Source: an uncultured Saprospiraceae bacterium
GTDB taxonomy: Bacteria > Bacteroidota > Bacteroidia > Chitinophagales > Saprospiraceae
Length of the DNA: 64,000 nt
Direction of reading: 5' to 3'
Assembly: GCA_937959115.1 (NCBI GenBank)
Contig: CALGAW010000011.1
Span: 62,001-126,000 of the forward strand
Shown here: positions 17,761 to 29,000 of the stretch, one piece after another
How the letters are laid out: every line of letters starts with the position of its first letter
Numbering within the stretch: position 1 is the stretch's first letter
Position numbers and translations under genes: made by a program
The notes under the pieces: generated by a model
Told to the model about the DNA's origin: nothing
Databases searched by the model: none
The model's input: the letters and a program-made list of their open reading frames with translations, nothing else

Positions 17761-18393
17761 ATGACACCACGGAGAAAAGCAAAATTTCTAGAAGTTATCC
17801 GCCATCGGCAGCCTGGTTTAACGGTGCTTATGGAGAACATTGATGATCCACACAACGTTAGTGCAGTGATGCGTACCTGTGATTCAGTGGGAATCATGGA
17901 ACTATATGCCTTGTACCGAGATCCAGCCTTTAAAAAACTAAAACTAGGAAATCGGAGTTCAAGTAGCGCAAAGAAATGGGTGGATGTGAGATTATATAAT
18001 GATCAGAAACTATGCCTAAAGGCTATGCGGGCGAAATATGATAAGATTTATTGTACCCACCTATCGGCTGATGCGACACCACTCTATGAGTTAGATTTAA
18101 CAGGTTCTGTCGGACTTGCGTTTGGTAATGAACATGATGGAATTTCCAAAGAACTACTTGACCTCTGTGATGGAAATTTTGTAATCCCACAAGTCGGTAT
18201 GATTGAATCACTAAATGTATCAGTAGCCTGCGCAATAACACTCTATGAAGCCTATCGGCAGCGAAAAGCAAAAGGCATGTATGATACAAGCGCTTTTTCT
18301 GAATCAGAGTTAGAAGCAATGTTAGAAGATTATAGACAACGGCACTCCAACGATTACAAAGAAATACCGTTTAAAGAGGATGAAACCAACTAA
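17761..18393 (+). CDS. trmH: tRNA (guanosine-2'-O-)-methyltransferase TrmH
   Basis: 210-residue SpoU/SPOUT methyltransferase. The three SpoU motifs are present: motif 1 NIDDPHNVSAVMRTCDSVG (near residues 26-44), motif 2 GLAFGNEHDGIS and motif 3 VIPQVGMIESLNVSVACAI. These form the trefoil knot that binds S-adenosylmethionine, with the motif 1 Asn/Arg catalytic pair. Length and the short N-terminus fit TrmH, which methylates G18 in the D-loop of tRNA. The start of the next gene overlaps its end by 14 bases, so the two are translationally coupled. Confidence 0.93.
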   Translation: MTPRRKAKFLEVIRHRQPGLTVLMENIDDPHNVSAVMRTCDSVGIMELYALYRDPAFKKLKLGNRSSSSAKKWVDVRLYNDQKLCLKAMRAKYDKIYCTHLSADATPLYELDLTGSVGLAFGNEHDGISKELLDLCDGNFVIPQVGMIESLNVSVACAITLYEAYRQRKAKGMYDTSAFSESELEAMLEDYRQRHSNDYKEIPFKEDETN

Positions 18394-19705
18394 TCTCAAA
18401 TGGATTTTATTCGGTAGTCTTACCGTTTACTTGCTGCTGTTGATGTTCCATCCTTTACCAATTGCAGAAAGTGATCTAGGACTACGCATTCAACTGGGCG
18501 GACTAAATTTTTCAGACATTCAATACAACACTGCTTCATTTTATTCTGAACAATCCGCTACCCTACTAGAAAAAATCGCTTTTTATATCAATCAGTGGAC
18601 GGGGTTAATCGGTTATCATCTCTTGAATATTATTCTAGTAATCAGCTCCTTCTTGATTATGATCGGGCAAGCATTAAAACAGGCTAAAAACCAATGGATT
18701 ATCAGCCTAATTGCGTTGTTTTGCATTCCCTTTATTGCCATGGAGTATAAGGAAATCCATTCTTCTGTAACGCTATTTATCATTGCGCTATTTTCATTAG
18801 TTGCATTAACTTATTTTAACGAAGACAAACGCCCTTCAGTTACAGGGTTAGTTTGGATAGTATTACTCATTACTATTTCGATGTTGTTGAATAAAGGACC
18901 ACTAGCACTGTTCGATGATATTTATAAGATACTTTTTTACTCAGGTACTTGGTTTGGATTTACATCAGATTTTTCCAATATGGGCAAAGCAACTTCCTTG
19001 ATTGGATGGGCATTAACTGTGTTGTTAGTCTTAGGGTTTTATCTAAATCGGGAACAATACAGCACTCGCTCATATTTAGTGTATCTAGCCCTAACTATTT
19101 TTGGTTTTTTAGTGAGTTATTTTTCCCTTTCGGTGAATGCTCTCGCTTTAGTAACAATCCCAGTACTAAGTTATCACTTATCCCATTGGTGGTCAGCAGA
19201 TCCTAACTCAAATCGATTAATTAGTTATCAGTCGCCCCTTTTAGCCTTGTTTATTTTACTTCCATTGATCTGGGTAAGTGGATTATGGCACCCCTTTAAA
19301 AAACCGATAGGTCTCGGCGCAGGAAGTTCTATGGTAAAGCCAGCGAAATTCTTTACCGAAAACAGCCTTGTCGGACCAGTATTCAACAATCAATTATCTG
19401 GGAGTTATTTGGCCTATTACCTGGCTCCAACTGAAAAGTTATATACTGCTCCTAAGGTACAAGACTTTTCTAAACAGTCTTTTAGTAACGATAATTACTG
19501 GAATCAAGAAAACGAACGCTATAAGTTCAATGTACTTTTTTATCGCTTAAATGGAGAGACAACAGAGGCACTCACATTCCTCGGCCGACGCCTTGCTGAA
19601 CGCGATCAATGGGCCTTGGTCTATTTTGAAGAAGGAGAATGGGCGATTCTATTGAAGAGAAATGAAAAAAACGCACAGTTGATTGATCGGTTTGAAAAAA
19701 TCTAA
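18380..19705 (+). CDS. Polytopic membrane protein, GT-C glycosyltransferase-like
   Basis: 441 residues with about nine or ten hydrophobic segments between residues 8 and 310, then a soluble C-terminal domain. The first loop has an acidic ESDLG after helix 1, and the C-terminal domain starts GPVFNNQLSGSYLAYYL and has KLYTAPKV. This arrangement resembles Bacteroidota GT-C-fold membrane proteins, where VFNN-x-x-x-GGYL opens the periplasmic domain. The glycosyltransferase link is an inference from topology and that motif only. It overlaps trmH by 14 bases and is probably cotranscribed with it. Confidence 0.75.
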   Translation: MKPTNLKWILFGSLTVYLLLLMFHPLPIAESDLGLRIQLGGLNFSDIQYNTASFYSEQSATLLEKIAFYINQWTGLIGYHLLNIILVISSFLIMIGQALKQAKNQWIISLIALFCIPFIAMEYKEIHSSVTLFIIALFSLVALTYFNEDKRPSVTGLVWIVLLITISMLLNKGPLALFDDIYKILFYSGTWFGFTSDFSNMGKATSLIGWALTVLLVLGFYLNREQYSTRSYLVYLALTIFGFLVSYFSLSVNALALVTIPVLSYHLSHWWSADPNSNRLISYQSPLLALFILLPLIWVSGLWHPFKKPIGLGAGSSMVKPAKFFTENSLVGPVFNNQLSGSYLAYYLAPTEKLYTAPKVQDFSKQSFSNDNYWNQENERYKFNVLFYRLNGETTEALTFLGRRLAERDQWALVYFEEGEWAILLKRNEKNAQLIDRFEKI

Positions 19706-19733
19706 CCCCGCTCAGTTCCAAGAATAGTCAGTA

Positions 19734-21128
19734 TTAACTTGTCAGATGATTATTTATTTTCTGAACACTTTCTTTGGCATCACCATATAGCATATCGGTA
19801 TTCTCTTTAAAAAACAATGGATTTTGAACGCCAGCATATCCTGTCGCCATCGATCTCTTCATAACGATTACATTTTTAGCATTCCATACCTGAATTACTG
19901 GCATACCATAGATTGGACTTGCAGGATCATTTTCCGCACCAGGATTAACAATATCGTTGGCTCCAATCACTAATACTAAATCTGTTTTATCCATGTCATC
20001 ATTGACTTCCTCCATTTCAAGCACAATATCATACGAGACATTCGCCTCTGCCAACAAGACATTCATATGGCCTGGCAACCTCCCTGCTACTGGATGTATC
20101 CCAAACCGTACTTCTTTTCCTTTCTTTTTCAACACCTCTACCATTTCAAATATTGGGAATTGCGCCTTTGCTCTTGCCATACCATAACCAGGTACAATCA
20201 ATACAGTCTTAGCATTATCAAGTAAGTCTGCAACCTCATCATGCTCTAAAGAGGTCACTTCCCCTTCTACTGCCATTGCTTCACCCTTCGGCGCTTCTCC
20301 AAAACCGCCAAAGATTACTGACCAGAATGAACGGTTCATCGCATCACACATAATAATGGAGAGAATCGCTCCAGAACTGCCTACAAGCGCTCCTGTCACT
20401 ATTAATAGATCATTGCCCAACATAAACCCAGCAGCTGCGGCCGCCCACCCTGAATAAGAGTTTAGCATCGACACTACAACTGGCATATCGGCTCCACCAA
20501 TTGCCATGACTAACATCACCCCAATAAAACTGGAAATCGCAGTCATTATAATTAAAAACAACATGCCACTTGTCCCCGTTGCCATCGAAAAGAAAGCACC
20601 CAAGACTAAACAAATAATCACAAGTCCAATATTAACCAGATGACGACCAGGATACAACAATGGTTTACTCCGAATCTTCCCATCTAGTTTCCCCCAGGCG
20701 ATAATCGATCCCGTAAAGGTGATCGCCCCAATAAAGACTCCAATAAATATCTCAACCAGATGAATCGTATGTGCTGTACCCGATAATGCTTGAGTATGCG
20801 GATCCAGATAGGAGCCAAAGCCCACCAGAACAGCCGCCAACCCAACAAAACTATGCAAAATTGCGACCAGCTGTGGCATAGAGGTCATCTCTACCTTTCG
20901 AGCGACCAAGACTCCAATAACTGAGGCAACTGAAATCGCCGCAAGGATGTAAATATGTCCTGAGACATCTTCTCCTAATACGGTAGAAACAATGGCAATC
21001 ACCATCCCAACAATTCCATATAGAACGCCGTTTTTAGCAGATTCTTGAGAAGAAAGACCGCCAAGGCTTAAAATGAATAAGATACTTGCAAAGAGATACG
21101 ATGCAAGCTGTATTTGTGCAGAAATCAT
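19734..21128 (-). CDS. pntB: NAD(P) transhydrogenase subunit beta
   Basis: 464 residues, the normal length. Nine hydrophobic helices fill residues 1-260 (proton channel, domain II), followed by the soluble NADP-binding domain III with [45 protein letters not shown] and the final [11 protein letters not shown]. With PntA it couples hydride transfer between NADH and NADP+ to proton movement across the inner membrane, supplying NADPH. The gap to pntA is 4 bases, so they form one operon. Confidence 0.97.
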   Translation of the reverse strand: MISAQIQLASYLFASILFILSLGGLSSQESAKNGVLYGIVGMVIAIVSTVLGEDVSGHIYILAAISVASVIGVLVARKVEMTSMPQLVAILHSFVGLAAVLVGFGSYLDPHTQALSGTAHTIHLVEIFIGVFIGAITFTGSIIAWGKLDGKIRSKPLLYPGRHLVNIGLVIICLVLGAFFSMATGTSGMLFLIIMTAISSFIGVMLVMAIGGADMPVVVSMLNSYSGWAAAAAGFMLGNDLLIVTGALVGSSGAILSIIMCDAMNRSFWSVIFGGFGEAPKGEAMAVEGEVTSLEHDEVADLLDNAKTVLIVPGYGMARAKAQFPIFEMVEVLKKKGKEVRFGIHPVAGRLPGHMNVLLAEANVSYDIVLEMEEVNDDMDKTDLVLVIGANDIVNPGAENDPASPIYGMPVIQVWNAKNVIVMKRSMATGYAGVQNPLFFKENTDMLYGDAKESVQKINNHLTS

Positions 21129-21132
21129 AGTG

Positions 21133-22674
21133 TTATTTTCTAAACATTTTCAACATACGGTGCGTAACGACAAATCCCCCAACAATATTGATGGAGGCAA
21201 CGAGAATCGCAATAAATGCAAGAATCGTCATAGGATTTGAAAAGTCGTTAGAAGTTTGCAGCAAACCGCCAATAATAATGATACCACTGATCGCATTTGT
21301 AACTGCCATCAACGGGGTGTGTAAAGAGTGAGAGACATTCCAGATCACCTGCCATCCAATAAATACCGATAGCACAAAGACCGTAAAATGTTGCATAAAG
21401 TCGCCTGGTGCCACCATACCAAGTAAATAAAGCAAAACACCAATCAAGGCAAGGGTTCCAAACGTCCGCTTACTCTTTTTCGCTGCTAACTCGGCTTCAG
21501 TTGGTTTCGTAGGTACAACAGCTGCTGCTACTGGTTCTGACTTAGGTTGCTGAGGACTTACGGACAATGGTTTAGGAGGCCAGTTAATTGCACCGTTATA
21601 TGTGACCATGGCTCTAGAAACGACATCGTCTTCCATGTCAATTTTAAAATTCTCAGCTTTGCCCATATCATCTAGCAAATGACAGAGATTATTTCCATAT
21701 AACTGACTCGCTTGAGCAGGCAATTGATCGACTTTTCCAACAATGATTACACCATTATCTGTTGTGATCGTTTTCCCGTTTTGAGTCAATACACAATTCC
21801 CTCCTGTTGATGCCGCCAAATCCACAATCACAGAGCCCGGTTTCATTGCCGCGACATGATAGTCCAACACTAATTTTGGTGCATTTCGCCCAGGAATCTG
21901 AGCAGTAGTAATGATGATATCCACTTCCTTGGCTTGCTCTTTAAACAAAGCCATTTCCGCTTCAATAAACGCAGGACTCATCACTTTAGAATATCCTGAA
22001 TCTGTAGAACCATCTTCATCAATCTCAACCGTCAAAAAGGTTGCCCCCATGCTTTCAATTTGCTCTGCCACTTCCATCCTCGTATCAAATGCTCGAACAA
22101 TTGCTCCTAGAGATTTTGCTGTTCCGATCGCTGCCAAACCTGCGACTCCAGCACCAATCACCAGCACTTTCGCAGGATCAACTTTTCCCGCAGCTGTAAT
22201 TTGACCATTTAGAAAACGACCAAACTCATTTGCAGCTTCAATCACTGATCGATATCCAGCTATATTTGCCATCGAAGACAGTACATCCATCTTTTGTGCT
22301 CGAGAAATCCTAGGGATCGTATCCATAGCAACGGCATTTACCCCCTTTTCAGCTAATAATTTTAGTAAGTCTTGATTCTGAGCGGGCCGCAGATAGCTTA
22401 ACATCACTTGCCCCTTGCGCATTTTAGTGACCTCATCAGGTGTCACAGCGAGCACTTTCAGGATGATATCGCTGCTATCATACAACTCATCACTACTTTC
22501 AACAATCGTAGCACCTGCATCTTGATAATTTTGATCTGAAAAATTTGCTTTTTCTCCAGCTCCTTTTTGTACGATCACCTCGAATCCTTGCTTTTTCAGC
22601 CTTTTTAAGGTTTTGGGAGTCGCTCCCACTCTTGATTCTTCAGGGTTTAATTCCTTTGGAATTCCTACTTTCAT
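21133..22674 (-). CDS. pntA: NAD(P) transhydrogenase subunit alpha
   Basis: 513 residues, close to the fused E. coli PntA. It begins [20 protein letters not shown], carries the NAD-binding [18 protein letters not shown] with FDTR, and [13 protein letters not shown]. Residues about 400-510 hold a linker followed by four hydrophobic helices, so the alpha chain is not split into PntAA and PntAB as in many other bacteria. It is the first gene of the pntA-pntB operon. Upstream lies the GC-rich element at 22808-23040. Confidence 0.97.
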   Translation of the reverse strand: MKVGIPKELNPEESRVGATPKTLKRLKKQGFEVIVQKGAGEKANFSDQNYQDAGATIVESSDELYDSSDIILKVLAVTPDEVTKMRKGQVMLSYLRPAQNQDLLKLLAEKGVNAVAMDTIPRISRAQKMDVLSSMANIAGYRSVIEAANEFGRFLNGQITAAGKVDPAKVLVIGAGVAGLAAIGTAKSLGAIVRAFDTRMEVAEQIESMGATFLTVEIDEDGSTDSGYSKVMSPAFIEAEMALFKEQAKEVDIIITTAQIPGRNAPKLVLDYHVAAMKPGSVIVDLAASTGGNCVLTQNGKTITTDNGVIIVGKVDQLPAQASQLYGNNLCHLLDDMGKAENFKIDMEDDVVSRAMVTYNGAINWPPKPLSVSPQQPKSEPVAAAVVPTKPTEAELAAKKSKRTFGTLALIGVLLYLLGMVAPGDFMQHFTVFVLSVFIGWQVIWNVSHSLHTPLMAVTNAISGIIIIGGLLQTSNDFSNPMTILAFIAILVASINIVGGFVVTHRMLKMFRK

Positions 22675-22807
22675 AGTTTCAATGTTTATTTCGAAAGGTA
22701 GTTGTTTTATCTTAAGATTCTAATTTAATATATAATTTGTTAAAACTGAAGGTTTGCGCAATAAACTCCTAATAAATCAGTGAATAAAGTAATAAGAATG
22801 ATTTTTA

Positions 22808-23040
22808 GGGCGTGCCCCTTCATTCCTAGAGGGGTTTTATCAAACACCTCTACTCATTCCGGGTCGTGTCGTCCGCAGCTCACTAACGTTCGGCCCTTCG
22901 GTCTCGCTCCTGCGGTCGCGCCTTGCTACCACCACTCACGCGCATCCATAAGAAAAGGGATCAGTTTTACACTCATCCCTTTTCTGTGGTCTGCATTGGG
23001 GCGAATTGTAATTCGCTCTAACAAAACGGGTAATTCGCCC
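22808..23040. repeat. GC-rich structured non-coding element with hairpins
   Basis: This is the content of the 389-base gap 22675-23063. It starts GGGCGTGCCCC and contains a GC-rich core with CGGCCCTTCGGTC and CTCGCTCCTGCGGTCGCGCC, strongly unlike the AT-rich surroundings. It ends in a perfect 11-bp hairpin (22951-22961 with 22975-22985) and in GCGAATT-type inverted repeats (23001-23007 with 23010-23016; 22999-23007 with 23032-23040). From memory, related GGGCGTGCCC and GCGACCGCAGGAGCGAG segments recur between genes in other Bacteroidota. It lies just past the 3' end of the 3267-codon gene on the minus strand. Whether it acts as a terminator, an RNA or a mobile repeat cannot be told. Confidence 0.7.
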
Positions 23041-23063
23041 TTACCAAATACGCAATTCAATCC

Positions 23064-26000
23064 TTATTCAAAGTACACCAATCGCTCTGAATCCGTATTA
23101 TTCAAAATATTACATTCACCACCACTAAACGGTCGTATCGTAGCCGTAATTGTAGTCTGACCATCCGTTGATTGTGGATCGTAAGTTGCAGCATATCCAA
23201 ATGCTGAAGATCCACTGCCAACGATCACTTGGCTAGGTGCTATGTATTCGAATGTATGAACGATTCCATTGTTACCTGCATAACTCCAATCAGGATTATT
23301 GAACGTCAACAATCCACAAGTCGTAAGCGTTGGGTCCCAAGTAAATGTAAATCGAGGATCAGATGGCATAGTCACTCTAATAGCGGAACTATCCGTTGTG
23401 AATCCATTCAATTCCGACACCTCTACCGAAACGCAAACACTACTAATACCAGCAATATTACCTGGCAAGATTGTGGTAATTGGTGTTAAATCTGGACACA
23501 AGCCACAAGGTGTCTGGTCAGCAGTTACTGGTAAGGTGATACTAATTGGGTTAAAGTCGCAAGGATCAAGCGGATCAGTGCCATCCGCGCACTCTGTGCC
23601 ATTCGTCACCCCGTCCTCGTCACAATCTGCATTTCCAATTGGATTGTTTGGATCATTCGATAAGAATACACAAAGATCAACCTGTTCCGTTAACACAACA
23701 TCACAGTCATCGATTGGATCACTTGGATCACCGCCATTCTGACATTCCGTCCAGTTATCAATTCCACCGTTATCACAATCCTGTGTTGCCATCGGATGAG
23801 TTGGTTCGTAGTTGATTATCTGACAAATATTGACTTCTGCATCGATTGCAGCCATACAGTCATCACTTGGCTCTGTTGGGTCTTCCCCATTAAGACATTC
23901 AGTGATGTTCATAATACCACCGCCATCACAATCAAGTGAAGCCATTGGATGCGTCGGATCACCGTTAATCATAGCACAAAGATTAAGTCCTGCATTGATG
24001 GCCATTAAACAATCATCATCTGGATCAATTGGATTACCTCCATTGTTACACTCTGTTTGATTGTCGATTCCACCATTATCACAGTCCATAGTTCCCATTG
24101 GGTCATTTGGATTTGCAGAAAGCTCTGCACAGATATCAATATTTCCATTGTATGCCTCTTCACATAAGTCTGGTGGACAAGCTCCGTCATCAATTGGATC
24201 ACTTGGATCTCCACCACTTGCACATTCTGTTTCGTTATCTATTCCGCCGTTATCGCAATCCATCGATGCCCAAGGATGACCAGGGTTAGCAGATAAGATA
24301 GCACAGATATCCATACCTGCATCTACAGCAGATTCACAATCATCTGCAGGATCACAAGGATCATTAGCAGCGTCAACACATTCTGTATAGTTATCCACAC
24401 CACCATTGTCGCAATCCAGTGTTGCTAATGGATGAGTAGCATCATAAGCAATCAATGCACAAACATTAACACCTGCTGCTTTTGCAACAGTACAGTCATC
24501 AGCTGGATCGGCAGGGTTTCCACCATTCGCGCACTCTGTTCCGTTATCAATTCCACCGTTGTCACAGTCAATACTTGCCATTGGGTGATTCGGATTTGTT
24601 CCAATTATGGTACAGATATCTTCGCCAGTAGCGATTGCGACTAGACAATCATCTGCAGGATCAGCAGGATCTCCACCATTCGCACATTCTGTTCCATTAT
24701 CGATTCCACCACCATCACAATCTAAGGTCGCAATAGGACTTGTTGGGTGGGTAATGATAATTGTACAAACATCTGCTCCAACGTCTATTGCAGTATTACA
24801 ATCATCCGTAGGATCTAATGGATCTTCACCATTTTGACATTCATACCAGTTCGGCACACCACCATTGTCACAATCTGTTGAAGCCATTGGATGATCTGGA
24901 TTATTGTAAATAATCAGGCAAATGTTAGCCGTATCAGCAACTGCTGCAATGCAATCATCCGCTGGATTGTTTGGATCACCACCACTCTGACATTCTGACC
25001 AGTTATCCATACCTCCATCATCACAGTCTTTATCTGCAAGTGGATGATTTGGATCACCACCGATCAAGTCACAAATATCTAGATTACAACGAATCGCTGC
25101 TATGCAATCATCACTTGGATCATTCGTATCTGTCATATGCTGACACTCATGTGTGTTGTCAACACCCCCATTATCACAGTCTAGAGTTGCTAGCGGGTGA
25201 TTTCCATTTGCTCCTAGTATGATTGAACAGATTTCAATATCTTCATCAATCACAGTATTGCAATCATCAGCAGGATCAGTTGGATCTTCACCACTAGCAC
25301 ATTCAGTGTAGTTATCAATACCACCATTATCACAATCTTGTGAAGCTAATGGATGATTTGGATCGCCAAAGATGATTAAGCAAATATTAATGTTTCCATC
25401 AACAGCTACTTGACAATCATCAGATGGATCAAATGGATCTCCACCATTGTCACATTCATCTTGATTGCTAATTCCACCATCGTCACAATCCAGATCTCCT
25501 AATGGATTCGTTGGATCAGCGGATAAAATCGCACAGATGTCCACTCCAGGAGCACCTGCTATTGTGCAATCATCATCTGGATCATTAGGGTCACCACCAT
25601 TGTTACATTCTGTTTGGTTATCAATTCCTCCATCATCACAGTCTAAAGTTGCCAATGGACTATTCGGATTTGCTAAAATCACTGCACATATATCCGTATT
25701 ATTGGATGCTGCCTCAAGACAAGCGTCGAGATTACAGGTTTGGTCGTCGATAGGATCGTTCGGATTTCCTCCGGAAGCGCATTCTGTCGCATTGTCTACT
25801 CCACCTCGATCACAATCCATTGTTGCCCATGGATGACCACCTACGCTAATGATCAAGCAAATATCCATATCCGCTTCAACAGCTGCCTCACAATCATCAC
25901 CTGAATCAGTAGGATCCTCTCCTGTATTACATTCAATAATGTTTCGTACACCACCACCGTCACAATCTAATTGGGCTAAAGGATGATTTGGATCGTAATT

Positions 26001-29000
26001 GATTAATGCGCATAGGTTTAATCCAGCATCCACCGCAATCTGACAATCGTCATCAGGTATCGTTGGATTTCCACTATTAGCACATTCTGTTTGGTTATCA
26101 ACGCCACCATTATCACAATCTAGAGTACCCAATGGATTCGACGGATCATTGGTCAAGATCGCACAAATATCTACTCCTGGCATTACTGCTATTGTACAAT
26201 CGTCTGCAGGGTCAGTCGGATCTCCACCATTATCACATTCTGTTTGGTTATCGATTCCACCATGATCACAATCTAATGTTCCTATTGGATTGGTTGGATC
26301 AGCCGTTAGTATGGCGCAGACATCTACATTATTAGCGGCTGCCTCTTCACAAGGATCAGAAGGACAGGCTAAATCATCCTGTGGATCGCTAGGATTTCCA
26401 CCATTAGCACATTCTACTCCATTATTGACACCACCATGATCACAATCTAACGTAGCCCAACCTGTTTGACCACTTAGAATCATTGCACAGATATCTAAAT
26501 CAGCAGCAGCTGCAGATTCACAATCATCTGCAGGATCGCTTGGGTCTTCTCCAGTGTTACACTCAGTGATATTCATTACACCACCACCATCACAATCTAA
26601 GGACGCCAAAGGGTGAGTTGGATCAAAATTGATTAATGCGCAAATGTTTAAACCTAAATCTAAAGCTGATTGACAATCATCACTTGGTTCAAATGGATCA
26701 TCTCCATTCGCACATTCATCAATATTCAGAACGCCACCATTATCACAATCTACATTTGCCAATGGATGTGAAGGATCAGCAGTAATCATTGCACAAATAT
26801 CAACATTTGCCTGATCTGCAATCATACAATCATCAGCAGGGTCAAGTGGATCCCCTCCAGCATTACATTCTGTTAGATTGTCTATTCCTCCTTCATCGCA
26901 ATCCATTGTAGAAAGTGGATTAGAAGGATCAGCAGCTAGGATAGCACAGATATCAATTGTACCTACTTCTGCATCATGACAAGCGCAAGTTGGATCGTCA
27001 CTTGGGTCACTAGGATCAGTTCCTGCGATACATTCATCGATGTTTGTCACACCGCCGTTATCACAATCAAGCGTTGCCCAAGGAATGGAAGGATCAAATG
27101 TTCCATCGCCATCTGGATCAAGTAATGCGCAGATGTCCATGTTCATATCCGCAGCGACTTCACAGTCATCAGCTGGATCAGTTGGATCTCCTCCATTGTT
27201 ACATTCATTTATATTTGAAATTCCACCATCATCACAATCTTCATTAGCCATTGTGCCCATCGGATCATTTAGAACGATTGCACAAATGTCAATTCCTTCA
27301 TTAATTGCTGCATCGCAGTCATCAGCAGGATCAGTTGGGTTTGTTTGTGCATTACATTCATCCGCATTGGTCACTCCACCATTATCACAATCTTCAGCTC
27401 CCAAAGGATTTGAAGGATCAGCAGTTAAAATGGTACAAATATCAATGTTACCCGAAGTTACTGCAGCACAATCATCATTTGGATCAAGTGGGTTGGTTCC
27501 TTCTGCACATTCTATACTATTTATAATTCCGCCATTATCACAATCTAATGTTGCTAACGGGTGATTTGGGTCTGCATCGATTTCTGCGCAAATATCCAAT
27601 ACACCATCTTCTGCTTGCTGACAAGGGTCGCAAACAGTAGCACCGACTACTGCAGAGGTTATATAACAACAACCGTTCAAATCAGTAACACTTACGCTGT
27701 AAGTACCTGGAGACAAGCCAGTCGCTGTCGCCGAAGTTTCGCCCGAATCCCATTGATATAGGTAACCTGGAACTCCGCCTGTTGCAGTGACAGTCGCTGA
27801 ACCATCTGAATCAGAGAAACAGCTTACATCTGTTATGGCAACTGTTGCTTCTAATTTTGGTGGTTGGTTTACGGTCACGCTACAAACGAGTGGGCAACCT
27901 CGACTATCCGTCACTGTTACAGAGAAGGTACCTGCCGCTAAGCCTGTAGCAGTTTGAGTACTTTGGTTATGCGCTCCTGGCCCCCATTGGTAAGTATATC
28001 CTGGGGTTCCACCTGTTGCACCTGCCATAGCTATTCCATCCATGTAGCCGTAGCAGGTAACATCCGCTACTACTGTCATATCACAGCTATAAACTGGTGG
28101 TTCAATTACTATTACTGACGTTGTTGCTGTACATTCGTTTGCATCGGTTACTGTTAAAGTATAAGTACCAGCGCTTAATCCTGTGATACTTTTGGTACTT
28201 GCTCCATTGCTCCAGTCATAAGTATAAGCAGGGGTTCCTCCTGTTACTGTTGCGTTTGCTGTTCCATCACTTCCACCGTAACAGGTTACTTCGGTTGAAC
28301 TAGCTGTTACAGTAAGTAAAGGAGGTTCAGTCAATGTCACAGAAGTCATTGCAAGACAGCCATTCATGTCTGTGACCGTTACCATGTATGTCCCAGCAGT
28401 CAAACTCATAGGATCTTCTGTGGTCATTCCATTGCTCCATACATAGCTGTAGGCCGTTGTTCCACCAGTTACAGTTAGGTTGATACTTCCGCTAGAGTCT
28501 TCGAAACACAATAAGTCGGTTCCAGAAGCGGTAGCCATTAGTACAGGCGGTTCGGTTAATGTTACTGAAGTAGTAGCGGTACAACCATTATCATCTGTTA
28601 CCGTTACCATATAAGTACCTGCTGCGAGACCCATCGGATCTTCAGAAGTCATACCATTGCTCCAGTTATAACTATAAGCAGGAGTTCCACCCGTAACTGT
28701 TAATTCTATGCTACCAGTGTTATCTCCATTACATAACAGGTTAGTGCCAAGGGCAGCTGCTGTCAATAATGGAGGCTCTAATAGTGTATATGACCCAGTA
28801 GCCACACATCCTTTGCAATCTGTGACTGTAACGGTGTAAGTACCAGCTGCTAACCCAGAAAGGTCTTCTGTGGTGGCACCATTACTCCAAAGGTAAGTGT
28901 CTTGATTTCCAAAGAAACTACCAGGATTACTAATGCCACAATTATTACCACCAGTTACGGTCATATCAATTGTTCCACTATTATCCGCGTTACATAACAG

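Noticed and set aside
17526-17897. 123-codon minus-strand frame over the start of trmH
   Set aside because: It overlaps the intact SpoU gene in antisense and has no motif or sensible N-terminus.
22780-23160. 126-codon plus-strand frame across the GC-rich element
   Set aside because: It runs through the hairpins and into the 3' end of the giant gene; composition follows the repeat and no protein features appear.
27040-27564. Plus-strand frames of 67-174 codons across the 26-unit repeat array
   Set aside because: Antisense shadows produced by the regular repeat; they repeat with the same period as the true gene.
23555-27635. Regular DNA repeats that might suggest a CRISPR array
   Set aside because: The period of about 153 bases is a coding repeat with one continuous reading frame, not short palindromic repeats with spacers.
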